Shown here in pieces: positions 17,759 through 25,852 of a stretch of 38,087 nucleotides of DNA (its first letter is position 1; each line of letters opens with the position of its first letter). The notes below the pieces were generated by a model. The model had not been told where the DNA came from. It saw only the letters and a program-made list of their open reading frames with translations, and searched no databases. The position numbers were made by a program, and so were the translations under genes. The stretch is from Candidatus Taenariivivens baikalensis (GTDB lineage: Bacteria; Omnitrophota; Omnitrophia; Omnitrophales; Aquincolibacteriaceae), in the NCBI GenBank assembly GCA_009691445.1, contig SICL01000020.1:1-38087 (forward strand), in the 5' to 3' direction.

Positions 17759-18601
17759 GTGCTAAAATCCGTGGAAAATCCAGTTACACCAGTATTAGAA
17801 AATGAACTCAAATCGCTTTCGATGATCATGGAAGCGATCCCCGGTGCTATCTACCGTTACCAATTAACACCTAATGAAACCCAACGGTTTCTATTTATCA
17901 GTCCAGGGGCCATGGAATTATTTGGATATACGGACAAACAGCTTCAGGAAAATTTTGATTTGGCCTGGAATATGATTCTTGCGGAAGATGTGGACAGGCT
18001 TTGGAGCAGCATTAAAGCTTCAGCAAAAACACTTTCTCGTTGGACCAATGAGTTCAGGGTCAGAGTGAAGTCCGGAGAAATCCGCTGGTTGCGAAGCAGT
18101 GCGATTCCTGAAATGCCTCAAAAAGATGGAAGTATTATTTGGAATGGAATTTTGGTGGATATCAGCGACCGGAAAAAGATAGAACAAAATCTGGAAGAGA
18201 AAAACTCTGCGCTACGCGAACTCATTAGTCATATCGAAACGGAAAAGCAATTGATCAAGAATGAAGTGATGGCCAATGTGGATCACTTGGTGATGCCCAT
18301 CCTTCGTAAGCTTCAGAAAAAGGGGACGTCTTTTGAGGAAAAACATTTAAAACTGCTTGAAAAAACTCTCGAAGAACTCACTTCCCCCTTCGGAAAAAGA
18401 ATTGAAGGAAAGCTGGGGCGATTAACTCCTCGAGAGATCGAAATCTGCAATATGATTAAAAATGGGTTGACTGTCAAAGAGGTGTCGCGCTTGCTCAGCA
18501 TCTCACCTCGTACGATTGAAACGCATCGCCACAGTATTCGTAAAAAGCTGGATCTGGCGAATAAGAAAATTAATCTGACGACCTATCTTCGAACGCTTTG
18601 A
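17759..18601 (+). CDS. PAS-LuxR transcription regulator
   Basis: The protein has 280 residues. A PAS domain (about 20-140) contains AIPGAIYRYQLT, LFGYT and GSIIWNGILVDISDRK, so it should sense a ligand or partner. A helical linker follows (145-215), then a LuxR/FixJ helix-turn-helix: LTPREIEICNMIKNGLTVKE with ISPRTIETHRHSIRKKL. No receiver domain is present, so the signal should come through PAS. The GTG start is chosen because the promoter lies directly upstream. The hybrid kinase gene follows 164 bases later and shares a short upstream motif with it, suggesting joint control. Confidence 0.88.
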   Translation: MLKSVENPVTPVLENELKSLSMIMEAIPGAIYRYQLTPNETQRFLFISPGAMELFGYTDKQLQENFDLAWNMILAEDVDRLWSSIKASAKTLSRWTNEFRVRVKSGEIRWLRSSAIPEMPQKDGSIIWNGILVDISDRKKIEQNLEEKNSALRELISHIETEKQLIKNEVMANVDHLVMPILRKLQKKGTSFEEKHLKLLEKTLEELTSPFGKRIEGKLGRLTPREIEICNMIKNGLTVKEVSRLLSISPRTIETHRHSIRKKLDLANKKINLTTYLRTL

Positions 18602-18641
18602 TCCTGTCTTCCTGTCCTTGATCCCCTCAAAAATCCTACGA

Positions 18642-18649
18642 TATCGGTA
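18642..18649. promoter_or_regulatory. Candidate operator half, TATCGGTA
   Basis: TATCGGTA sits inside TACGATATCGGTA (18637-18649), nearly a full palindrome. It matches in inverse orientation the site at 17684-17691. The rest of the 164-base gap before the kinase shows a good ribosome-binding site (GGAGG at 18751) but no clear promoter. Confidence 0.35.
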
Positions 18650-18765
18650 AGTATTAAATCAGTGTCCAGAGTTTATCAAAATGATCGAAGGGTCTCTCGG
18701 AGGTATTGGATGCCTCGGATGGCGAGAAGTTCATGCGTTAATTTAAAAACGGAGGGAGTCCCCTA

Positions 18766-20604
18766 GTGAATCACTCTAAAATAATGATTGTTGAAGATGA
18801 GGTAGATCTTGCGGAAGACCTTGAGGAGCTTTTAAAAAACTTGGGATATACGGTTGTGGCCGTACTCACTTCCGGTGAGGAAGCGATCCTTGCGGCTTAT
18901 CAGACGCTTCCCGATCTGGTCCTTATGGATATTCGCCTTCGGGGTGAAATCGACGGCATTGAAAGTGCCCAGGTGATTTATCAACAGCTTCACATTCCGG
19001 TGGTTTATTTGACCGCACATTCGGATGAAGGGACGCTCAACCGTGCCCGAGTTTCTTCTCCGTTTGGTTATGTCCTTAAACCCTTTCAGGAAAAAGAACT
19101 GACCACCATGATTGAAATTGCATTGCAACGTCATTCTTCGGAAGAGTCCCTCAAACACAGTACGGCTAGTCTTGGCGAAATTGTGGAAAAAATCACGGAA
19201 GGGATTGTGATCGTCAATCAACGGCATAAAATTCGCTATATGAATCAAACCGCTCGAACGTTTTTAGATCATCAGCCCGAAACGTTGATTCAAGACTTCA
19301 TCCAAAATGGCTTAGGCTTGGAAGAGACAAGAGATCTGGCGATATGGAATAAGAGAGGAGAGCAGGGGATCGGAGAGTGGCGTGTTGAAACCATTGAATG
19401 GGAAGGCGAAAATGTCTTTCTTCTTTTGCTTCATGATGTGACGAGGCAAAGGCTTTTAGAAAAAGAACTGCGGCAAGCTCAAAAAATGGAAGCCTTAGGC
19501 CGGTTGGCGGGCGGTATCGCCCATGATTTTAGTAACAACCTCATGGTGATTGGCGGATATAGCGAGATGCTTCTCAAGCGCACCGATGGAAATACGCAGT
19601 GGCATACTCGGGTGCAAGAAATTCGCAAGGCTTCAGAACGCGCCTCCAAATTGATTCGCCAACTTTTGGCTTTTAGCCGGCGACAACCTGCAATTCGTAA
19701 AGTTTTTCAGCCTAATAAACTGGTGAAAAATCTAGAGAAGATGCTTCAATGTTTGATTAGCGAAAACATCGAGCTGATAATTCAAACAGATGAAAAGGTG
19801 GGAAACATTCGGTTTGATCCGTCTCAAATGGAGCAGATTTTAATGAACCTGGTCATCAATGCCCGGGATGCCATGCCATCGGGAGGCAGACTTTTTTTGG
19901 AAACAAAATCGGTCACTTTCTCTCAGAAGGTTGAGGATATTTCAGCGGGAGAGTACGTGTTGCTTTCCGTGAAAGATGCGGGAACCGGAATGAACGAAGA
20001 GGTTAAGGCCCATCTTTTCGAACCTTTTTTTACGACGAAAGGAGAGGAGAAAGGGACTGGCTTGGGGTTGGCCATCGCCTACGAGATTATCAAACAGAAC
20101 CATGGATATATTAAAGTGATCAGTCAGCCAGATCAGGGAACTATTTTCCAGATTTATCTTCCTGTTTGCAAAGAACCGGAGGACCTGACGGCTTCCGAAT
20201 TGCCGCAGCCATTGCCTTGTGGGACAGAAACCATTTTTTTAGTTGAAAACCAGAATTCGCTTAGGGATCTGGCGGCTTCGATGCTGCGTCAGCAAGGGTA
20301 CGCGGTGATTGAAGCAAAAAATGGCAAAGAAGGTTTAGAAAAGGCAAAAGGCCTTGGGGAGAAAAAAATTCACTTGCTGATTACCAATAGAATCATGCCG
20401 GAACTCAGCGGCACGGAGTTTGCGAGAGAGATAGGAAAATTGTTTCCAGCGATCAAAGTTTTATTTGTTACAGGATATGAAGACGAAGCTTCTTGTGATC
20501 GGGGAGATAAAGTCTCAGGATGTCTTGATGAGTTTATTTTGCAGAAACCCTTCACCCAAGCCGCCATGGCTTTTAAAGTTCGGGAAGTTCTGGATCATCC
20601 ATAG
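18766..20604 (+). CDS. Hybrid histidine kinase, REC-PAS-HisKA-HATPase-REC
   Basis: The 612 residues start with GTG behind GGAGG. The first receiver (1-120) has an intact acid pocket, VEDE, and phosphoacceptor D55 in LVLMDIRL. A PAS-like segment follows (130-225). The kinase core has an H-box, GGIAHDFSNN (H253), the N-box NLVINARDAM, DAGTGM, FEPFFTTK and GTGLGLA. The final receiver (490-612) is degenerate: the acid pocket reads VENQ and the phosphoacceptor aspartate is replaced by N541 (ITNRIMPELSG), while the lysine of LQKPF remains. It should therefore not accept phosphate. The protein has no membrane segment, so it is a cytoplasmic kinase that itself receives phosphate from another kinase. 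Confidence 0.92.
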   Translation: MNHSKIMIVEDEVDLAEDLEELLKNLGYTVVAVLTSGEEAILAAYQTLPDLVLMDIRLRGEIDGIESAQVIYQQLHIPVVYLTAHSDEGTLNRARVSSPFGYVLKPFQEKELTTMIEIALQRHSSEESLKHSTASLGEIVEKITEGIVIVNQRHKIRYMNQTARTFLDHQPETLIQDFIQNGLGLEETRDLAIWNKRGEQGIGEWRVETIEWEGENVFLLLLHDVTRQRLLEKELRQAQKMEALGRLAGGIAHDFSNNLMVIGGYSEMLLKRTDGNTQWHTRVQEIRKASERASKLIRQLLAFSRRQPAIRKVFQPNKLVKNLEKMLQCLISENIELIIQTDEKVGNIRFDPSQMEQILMNLVINARDAMPSGGRLFLETKSVTFSQKVEDISAGEYVLLSVKDAGTGMNEEVKAHLFEPFFTTKGEEKGTGLGLAIAYEIIKQNHGYIKVISQPDQGTIFQIYLPVCKEPEDLTASELPQPLPCGTETIFLVENQNSLRDLAASMLRQQGYAVIEAKNGKEGLEKAKGLGEKKIHLLITNRIMPELSGTEFAREIGKLFPAIKVLFVTGYEDEASCDRGDKVSGCLDEFILQKPFTQAAMAFKVREVLDHP

Positions 20605-20609
20605 ATTAT

Positions 20610-20638
20610 TTGCCAAGCCGGGAAAATGCAGGTACAAT
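20610..20638 (+). promoter_or_regulatory. Strong promoter of the aldolase gene
   Basis: TTGCCA (20610-20615), a 17-base spacer and TACAAT (20633-20638), each five of six to consensus. Transcription should begin near 20645. GGACAG-GGAT-CTGTCC at 20651-20666 forms an imperfect palindrome just downstream and may be an operator. AGGAG precedes ATG at 20708. Confidence 0.6.
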
Positions 20639-20707
20639 ACGCGCTCTCTTGGACAGGGATCTGTCCTTCATGATGAAATTTTGCCCGCATAAACAGGAGA
20701 TAAAGAC

Positions 20708-21799
20708 ATGGCAACGGCAGCTGCATCAGCAAGCACAATTGGTCAAATTGAAGAGTTGTTGGGAAGCAAGGCATCGGATCTGCTTTCTCATAAATGCAAA
20801 GTGGGCAAGGAGCAACTGCATTTACCAGGCGCCGACTGGGTCGACAGGATTTTTACCTCCACAGACCGTCACCTGCAGGTTCTTCGCAGCCTTCAATCTC
20901 TCTATGGAACAGGACGTTTGGCCGGGACCGGTTATCTTTCTATTCTTCCCGTGGATCAGGGCATTGAGCATTCCGCAGGCGCTTCCTTTGCAAAAAATCC
21001 GGAATATTTTGATTCGGAGAATATTGTAAAGCTGGCCATCGAAGGCGGATGCAACGCTGTGGCTTCCACGCTTGGAGTGCTTGGTTCCGTAGCCCGCAAA
21101 TATGCTCACAGAATTCCTTTTATCCTCAAACTGAATCACAATGAGCTTTTGACGGCGCCCAATCAGTTTGATCAGGTGATGTTTGCTAGCGTGAAACAGG
21201 CCTGGGACATGGGGTGTGCGGCAGTTGGAGCCACGATTTATTTTGGATCTCCGGAGAGCACGCGGCAGATCGTGGAAGTCTCTCGCGCCTTTCAGCAAGC
21301 CCATGAATTGGGGATGGCGACGATTCTTTGGTGCTATACGCGCAGCAACTCTTTCAAGGTGAATGGGGTTGACTATCATACTTCGGCAGATCTCACGGGT
21401 CAGGCTAATCATTTGGGCGTGACGATTCAGGCGGATATCATTAAACAAAAACTTCCGTCAAACAACCACGGTTATGAAGCCGTCGGCGGCGAAAAGAAAA
21501 GTTATGGGAAATATGATGAGAGGATGTACACCGAACTTAGCTCGGACCATCCGATCGATCTTTGCCGTTACCAGGTGCTCAATAATTATATGGGCCGTCA
21601 GGGCCTGATTAATTCCGGCGGCGCCTCCGGCAAAAATGATTTCGCGGAAGCCGTGGAAACAGCTGTCATCAATAAGCGGGCTGCGGGAATGGGACTCATC
21701 AGCGGCCGCAAAGCCTTTCAGCGCCCGATGAAAGAGGGCGTCAAACTGCTCAATCTTATTCAGGATGTCTACCTTTGCAAGGACGTGACCATCGCTTAA
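20708..21799 (+). CDS. fbaB: Fructose-bisphosphate aldolase, class I (DhnA/FbaB type)
   Basis: This Schiff-base aldolase cleaves fructose 1,6-bisphosphate into two triose phosphates and also runs in reverse in gluconeogenesis. At 363 residues it matches the long bacterial FbaB form. Diagnostic segments are [38 protein letters not shown] and the phosphate-binding [13 protein letters not shown] at 20708 has AGGAG nine bases upstream. It has its own promoter. The start of the next gene overlaps its last codons. Confidence 0.92.
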   Translation: MATAAASASTIGQIEELLGSKASDLLSHKCKVGKEQLHLPGADWVDRIFTSTDRHLQVLRSLQSLYGTGRLAGTGYLSILPVDQGIEHSAGASFAKNPEYFDSENIVKLAIEGGCNAVASTLGVLGSVARKYAHRIPFILKLNHNELLTAPNQFDQVMFASVKQAWDMGCAAVGATIYFGSPESTRQIVEVSRAFQQAHELGMATILWCYTRSNSFKVNGVDYHTSADLTGQANHLGVTIQADIIKQKLPSNNHGYEAVGGEKKSYGKYDERMYTELSSDHPIDLCRYQVLNNYMGRQGLINSGGASGKNDFAEAVETAVINKRAAGMGLISGRKAFQRPMKEGVKLLNLIQDVYLCKDVTIA

Positions 21800-22809
21800 A
21801 TCCGATTCTCGAATCGGAATCTTCGCGCAAAGCTTCTGCCAAGCTGGCTGAAAGATCATTTCAGCCGGCTTGGTGGTGTTCCAGTCCCCATTCCCAGACC
21901 ATTTTCGCTTATTTTTTTCGTCCCTTCGCACATCTTCCTTTTCATCGCAAGCGTTTAGAAACCTTGGACGGGGATTTCATCGATCTCGATTTCCTTCCCG
22001 GAGATCCGGAGCAGCCCTTAGTGCTTGTTGTTCATGGGTTGGAAGGTTCTTCACGTGCTTCCTATATTCAAAGTTTTCTTGGTGAACTTCAAAAGACCGG
22101 ACGCCCGATATGTGCCATGAATTTTCGGGGATGCAGCGGTGAGATGAACCGTCTTCCGATTACTTACCATTCCGGAAAAACAGAAGATCTGGATTTTGTT
22201 GTCAATTATCTTCATCAAGCCTTGGGGCAGAAAAAAATTGATCTTGTGGGGTTTTCGATTGGCGGAAATCTAATTTTGAAATGGCTGGGAGACCAGGGAC
22301 ACGCGGCCCGGAATAAGATTCGGAAATCCCTGGCGGTTTCGGTTCCGTATGATCTTGTCAAATCCGTGTTGGTGATGGATCGTGGATTTAACCGTCAAGT
22401 TTACACGAGAAAACTTCTGTGGTCTCTAAAGGATAAGGCGGTCATCAAAGCAAAAACTTTTCCAGATCTCTTTAATCTTAAAAGAGTTATGCGGACAAAA
22501 ACCTTTTATGAATTTGATTCCCTCATTACAGCTCCTCTGAATGGGTTTAAAGACGCGATGGATTACTGGACCCGGTCGAGCTGTCTTTATTCCCTGAAGG
22601 ATATTTGCATTGAGACAGGGCTGCTTCACTCTGAAGATGATCCGTTTTATCCCGGACATCTTTTCCCTTTTGATGCGGTCAAACAATCAGATTATCTGGT
22701 ACCACTCTGGACCCGGAAGGGCGGGCATTTGGGATTTATCAATGGTTCGCTTCCTTGGAAGCAGAATCTCTGGCTCGAGAAAACCATGGTAGATTTTCTT
22801 TGCTCTTAG
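21775..22809 (+). CDS. YheT-family alpha/beta hydrolase
   Basis: The protein resembles the YheT/ABHD1-3 branch of alpha/beta hydrolases, thought to act on esters or lipids. [15 protein letters not shown] is the family's N-terminal signature. [10 protein letters not shown] forms the oxyanion region, [11 protein letters not shown] follows, and the nucleophile is S161 in GFSIGGN; late acidic and histidine positions are near EDDPFYP and KGGHLGF. The TTG at 21775 is inside the aldolase gene (25-base overlap), and no better in-frame start precedes the conserved core. Two hairpins lie in the first 100 bases. Substrate unknown. Confidence 0.85.
   Translation: MQGRDHRLNPILESESSRKASAKLAERSFQPAWWCSSPHSQTIFAYFFRPFAHLPFHRKRLETLDGDFIDLDFLPGDPEQPLVLVVHGLEGSSRASYIQSFLGELQKTGRPICAMNFRGCSGEMNRLPITYHSGKTEDLDFVVNYLHQALGQKKIDLVGFSIGGNLILKWLGDQGHAARNKIRKSLAVSVPYDLVKSVLVMDRGFNRQVYTRKLLWSLKDKAVIKAKTFPDLFNLKRVMRTKTFYEFDSLITAPLNGFKDAMDYWTRSSCLYSLKDICIETGLLHSEDDPFYPGHLFPFDAVKQSDYLVPLWTRKGGHLGFINGSLPWKQNLWLEKTMVDFLCS
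21801..21873 (+). promoter_or_regulatory. Two hairpins at the fbaB/yheT junction
   Basis: TCCGATTC-TC-GAATCGGA (21801-21818) is a perfect stem. CCAAGCTGGCTGAAA (21839-21853) pairs with TTTCAGCCGGCTTGG (21859-21873) at 14 of 15 positions. Neither has a T-run, so they are not plain terminators. They could stabilise the aldolase mRNA end or regulate translation of the hydrolase. Confidence 0.5.
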
Positions 22810-22830
22810 ACATAAAATGATTTCAATCCT

Positions 22831-23529
22831 ATGAGTCAAACGGCTACAAAGACCTTCAAACTTTCTCCTTCAACTCTAAGTGTTTTTCGGGATTGCCCCC
22901 GATGTTTCTGGCTCGATAAGATCAAAAGCATCAAGCGTCCCCGCGGGATTTTCCCTTCCCTTCCAAGTGGTATGGATCGCGTAATTAAAGTTTTTTTTGA
23001 TGAATACCGCGTTCTCAAAAAACCCCCCGGAGATTTAAAAGGTCCTGACTTTCAAGGAGTGGAACTTTTTGAGGATCAAAAGCAATTGGATCTTTGGCGT
23101 GATTGGAAAACCGGACTTCAATATAAATCGCCTGATGGATCGGTTTTATTTGGAGCGCTTGATGATCTTCTGGTGAAGGACGGGAAATATATTCCCTTTG
23201 ATTATAAAACCAAGGGATCACCCACGAACGAAGAAAGTGCTGTCAAATATTATCAAACCCAGCTTGATTGCTACTCGCTGATGCTTGAAGCCAACGGACT
23301 GGATACGGAAGATTATGGATTCCTTCTTTATTTTTCCCCCAAAACTGTGAGGGAACGGGGAGGTGTGGAGTTCGAGGTTCAGCCGATCAAGATCGCCCTG
23401 GATTCACGCCGCGCGAAAGCCATTTTTGAAAATGCCATCCAGCTTTTGAACGGTCCCTTGCCGCTTTCAGCGCCTGCCTGTGAATATTGCGCCTGGCTGC
23501 GGCATTTCAAAACCCCCTTCAAATCATGA
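22831..23529 (+). CDS. PD-(D/E)XK nuclease-like protein with paired CxxC motifs
   Basis: The 232 residues resemble the RecB/Cas4-like PD-(D/E)XK superfamily. GALDDLL (D111/D112) and IPFDYKTKG (D124-K126) provide the catalytic D...D-x-K, and YQTQLDCYSLM supplies the motif IV glutamine and tyrosine. CPRC (22-25) near the start and CEYC (217-220) near the end give four cysteines spaced as in Cas4/AddB-type nucleases that clamp an iron-sulfur cluster. No CRISPR array or cas gene is present, so it is more likely a repair or replication nuclease. It overlaps the next frame slightly and lies between a hydrolase and a metallopeptidase. Confidence 0.8.
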   Translation: MSQTATKTFKLSPSTLSVFRDCPRCFWLDKIKSIKRPRGIFPSLPSGMDRVIKVFFDEYRVLKKPPGDLKGPDFQGVELFEDQKQLDLWRDWKTGLQYKSPDGSVLFGALDDLLVKDGKYIPFDYKTKGSPTNEESAVKYYQTQLDCYSLMLEANGLDTEDYGFLLYFSPKTVRERGGVEFEVQPIKIALDSRRAKAIFENAIQLLNGPLPLSAPACEYCAWLRHFKTPFKS

Positions 23530-24257
23530 GCTCTCAGCTTTCAGCCCTCAGCCATCAGTTTTTTCTGAAAGCTGACAGCTGTGAGCTGAAAGCTGAATAC
23601 ACCCTCATTCGCTCGCGCCGCAGATCGATTGGGCTTCAGATTCGCAAGGATGCCGCGCTCTTTGTCCGCGCCCCTTTTTTTGTCCCAAGAAAGATGATCG
23701 AAAATTTTATCCGGGATAAGCAGACGTGGATCGAAAAAACGAGGCAAAGAATTCTGGCGGATTGCCGGCCGGCTCCACAGAAAGACTTTCTGCAGACCGG
23801 AAAAATTCTGTATCGGGGGCAGGAATATCCGCTGGAGGTCAGCTCGAAATCCTGTACGCCGCTTTGTTTTCAAGAAACCCATTTTCTCATTTCCGAGGAA
23901 TATAGACCGCACGCGAAAAAAATGTTTGAACATTGGTGCCGGGCGCGGGCCGAGGAAATCATTCCGGACCGGGTAAGGCATTATGCCCAAAAGGCCGATG
24001 TGTCCTACCAGTCCATCAAGATTAATTCAGCCCGGACTCGTTGGGGGTCCTGCAGTGAAAGGGGAACCTTGAATTTTTCCTGGCGGATTATGATGGTTCC
24101 TCCGGCGGTGATGGACTATGTGGCGGCTCATGAAGTGGCGCATCTGGTTCATCCCAATCATTCCAGGTTTTTTTGGTCCTTTGTCGCTCAGTTATGCCCG
24201 GAGTATCGAGCCGGAAGGAAATGGCTTAAGACGCACGGGAATCATTTAATGGATTAG
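23526..24257 (+). CDS. YgjP-like zinc metallopeptidase
   Basis: This is a YgjP/DUF45 family protein with the zinc motif HEVAH (202-206) in DYVAAHEVAHLVHPNHSRFFW, preceded by RTRWGSCSERGTLNFSWR, both diagnostic. The ATG at 23526 is chosen over the upstream 23487 because the latter lies in the nuclease gene. Residues 2-23 (SSQLSAL...ELKAE) are encoded by the AGCTCTCAGC palindromic repeat at 23529-23596. The native domain begins only at about residue 25 with YTLIRSRRRSIGLQI. The biological substrate is unknown; E. coli YgjP is poorly understood. Confidence 0.85.
   Translation: MSSQLSALSHQFFLKADSCELKAEYTLIRSRRRSIGLQIRKDAALFVRAPFFVPRKMIENFIRDKQTWIEKTRQRILADCRPAPQKDFLQTGKILYRGQEYPLEVSSKSCTPLCFQETHFLISEEYRPHAKKMFEHWCRARAEEIIPDRVRHYAQKADVSYQSIKINSARTRWGSCSERGTLNFSWRIMMVPPAVMDYVAAHEVAHLVHPNHSRFFWSFVAQLCPEYRAGRKWLKTHGNHLMD
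23529..23596. repeat. AGCTCTCAGC-family palindrome inside a gene
   Basis: AGCTTTCAGC (23536-23545) pairs perfectly with GCTGAAAGCT (23585-23594), and outer and inner CAGCT words pair loosely. It is the same family as 30622-30682. Here it is translated as the N-terminus of the YgjP-like peptidase. Confidence 0.75.
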
Positions 24258-24276
24258 GCCTCACAAGGAGCGAGGT

Positions 24277-24546
24277 ATGCCGATGACTGATATGAACAAT
24301 GAAGTATTTTTTAAGCATCTGGATAAACTGGCGCTTTTTATGAAAGAACAAGGATTTCCGGAAGCCAGTCAGAGTATTACGGAACTGCTTCATGATACGG
24401 CGTGGACAACCTCTTCGGAATTATTAGGAGAACTTCGCCTGCTTCTGGTTCGTCTGCTTCAGGATTACCGCGAAAAGTTCCCCCGGTTTGTGGATGCGGA
24501 TATTAAAAACTGCATCCGGGAAATCGACAAAGCCTTCAACGCATAA
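24277..24546 (+). CDS. Small helical protein of unknown function
   Basis: The 89-residue protein has AAGGAG ten bases before ATG at 24277. It looks fully helical and amphipathic, with LDKLALFMKEQGFPEAS and LGELRLLLVRLLQDYREKF, and has no signal peptide or membrane segment. I do not recognise it. Its stop codon touches the start of the next gene (TAATG), so the two are likely co-translated. Confidence 0.7.
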   Translation: MPMTDMNNEVFFKHLDKLALFMKEQGFPEASQSITELLHDTAWTTSSELLGELRLLLVRLLQDYREKFPRFVDADIKNCIREIDKAFNA

Positions 24547-25055
24547 TGATTAAGCTGCCCGCGAAGTATTTTTTATTCCTGCTATTTTTCTTTTTTATGA
24601 TTCCTGCGTTGCTTTGGGCGGATGAGGCTGAGAGTAGCTTTAAAAAGATTCGGAAACATTTCGTCAAGGCGCAGGTGCTTTTACAGGAAGACGAGCTGGA
24701 TCGGGCAGCGGGTGAAATCGAGAAGATTCGAAAGTTTTTAGAGGAACGAAAATCTCAGGCTGAAGGCCGTGCCTGCCACGCCCTCAAAAATAATGTCCGG
24801 GCCCTTAACCGTGTTGCTCGGGATGTCCGGAACTCCGGTCCCAAAACGCACAAGCAGGACAGGATCGAACATATTTCCCGGAATACGAACCTGGCTTTGA
24901 GCACCTATTTATGCAAAAAAGTCGAAGGCCTCACCTGCTCTCCCAAGCAGTGCCGAACCCCAGATCATGTTTATCAAGTGATTCTTTCGGAGAAGGACAA
25001 AGACTCCTGCGAACAGCAAGTCTCGCCTGTGTGGACCGCCACGGTTGTTCCGTAA
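24546..25055 (+). CDS. Exported helical protein with cysteines
   Basis: This 169-residue protein begins with a clear Sec signal peptide (KYFLFLLFFFFMIPALLWA, likely cleaved after LLWA). The mature part is a helical region rich in charge (residues 27-110), followed by a cysteine-containing C-terminal part (YLCKK, LTCSP, KQCRT, DSCEQ), which suggests disulfides in the periplasm. No family recognised. The ATG shares its A with the preceding TAA. Confidence 0.75.
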   Translation: MIKLPAKYFLFLLFFFFMIPALLWADEAESSFKKIRKHFVKAQVLLQEDELDRAAGEIEKIRKFLEERKSQAEGRACHALKNNVRALNRVARDVRNSGPKTHKQDRIEHISRNTNLALSTYLCKKVEGLTCSPKQCRTPDHVYQVILSEKDKDSCEQQVSPVWTATVVP

Positions 25056-25116
25056 ATCCCGCCGGCGGCCTGGATTGACAGGACCTACAGCCCCCCCTAT
25101 ACTACTTAGCCTCAAC

Positions 25117-25213
25117 AGGGACAGGTCTCATCGACCGAGTTGTATTGGCGAATTGCGGCGAAGTTATTCGATTGATTTAATCAAATACCACGACTTCAAT
25201 GAGACCTGTCCCT
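25117..25213. repeat. GGACAGGTCTCAT inverted-repeat element, copy 2
   Basis: AGGGACAGGTCTCAT (25117-25131) and ATGAGACCTGTCCCT (25199-25213) are perfect 15-base inverted repeats. AAATACCACG (25183-25192) is the reverse complement of CGTGGTATTT in copy 1 (9956-9965), so the two copies are in opposite orientation. Unlike copy 1 it has no nested GGATCC palindrome. Confidence 0.85.
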
Positions 25214-25243
25214 CACGTTCATCCTTCATTCTGACAGGGAGTT

Positions 25244-25852
25244 ATGAAAAAATTTACCGAATTGACACTTGCCCAGTATCTTGAAGAACTTTCCAGCTCT
25301 CAACCTGTTCCAGGCGGAGGAAGTGTCTCTGCTTATGTAGCATCGATGGCGATGGGACTGACCCAAATGGTCGGAAGGGTGTCACTGGGCCGCAAAAAAA
25401 AACCGGGGCTTGGTTCCGAAGAAGAGCAAAAGGAACAGAATAATCTTCAAACCGTTCAAAAAGTTGTAGATTCCCTGGAGAAAACAAAAAAAGATGCGTT
25501 TCAAATCGTAGATCTTGATCCGGAAATCTTTGATTCGGTGATGAAAGCTTCGGGAAATCCGGAGCAAATGGAAGACGCGCTTCAGAATTCCTTCCGGCTT
25601 CAGGCCGATCTTGCGCTTTTGATTGTGATGGCGCGCGAAGGCAACAGCGCGCTTGCGGATTTGGTCAAAGGCTCCATCAAAAATGATTTGCTGGTGAGTG
25701 CCGCGCTTTATGGAGCGGCTTTTCAGGGCGCTTATCACACGGCCTTGATCAATGTGAAGTACATGAAAAATCCGGAGCGCAAGCAGCACGCCGAAAAAGC
25801 TCTTCAGGAACTCCAGCGCCGCTTTGAAAGAGGAAACCCCGATGGCCGCTAA
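25244..25852 (+). CDS. FTCD_C-family cyclodeaminase / methenyl-THF cyclohydrolase (FchA-like)
   Basis: The 202-residue helical protein belongs to the formiminotransferase-cyclodeaminase C-terminal family. The diagnostic PVPGGGSVSAYVASMAM lies at 21-37, followed by GRVSLGRKKK. The family includes formimino-THF cyclodeaminases and stand-alone methenyl-THF cyclohydrolases (FchA). No histidine-degradation genes accompany it; its stop overlaps the start of folD by 11 bases. The neighbouring FolD lacks cyclohydrolase residues, so I infer that this protein hydrolyses methenyl-THF to 10-formyl-THF. GGAG lies just before the ATG at 25244. An alternative is a cyclodeaminase of unclear use. Confidence 0.85.
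   Translation: MKKFTELTLAQYLEELSSSQPVPGGGSVSAYVASMAMGLTQMVGRVSLGRKKKPGLGSEEEQKEQNNLQTVQKVVDSLEKTKKDAFQIVDLDPEIFDSVMKASGNPEQMEDALQNSFRLQADLALLIVMAREGNSALADLVKGSIKNDLLVSAALYGAAFQGAYHTALINVKYMKNPERKQHAEKALQELQRRFERGNPDGR

Noticed and set aside
22831..23529. Cas4 and a CRISPR system
   Set aside because: No direct-repeat array and no other cas gene is visible anywhere in the window.
25244..25852. Histidine-degradation formimino-THF cyclodeaminase
   Set aside because: No hut genes or formiminotransferase domain nearby, and the folD overlap fits a cyclohydrolase role better. It remains possible.
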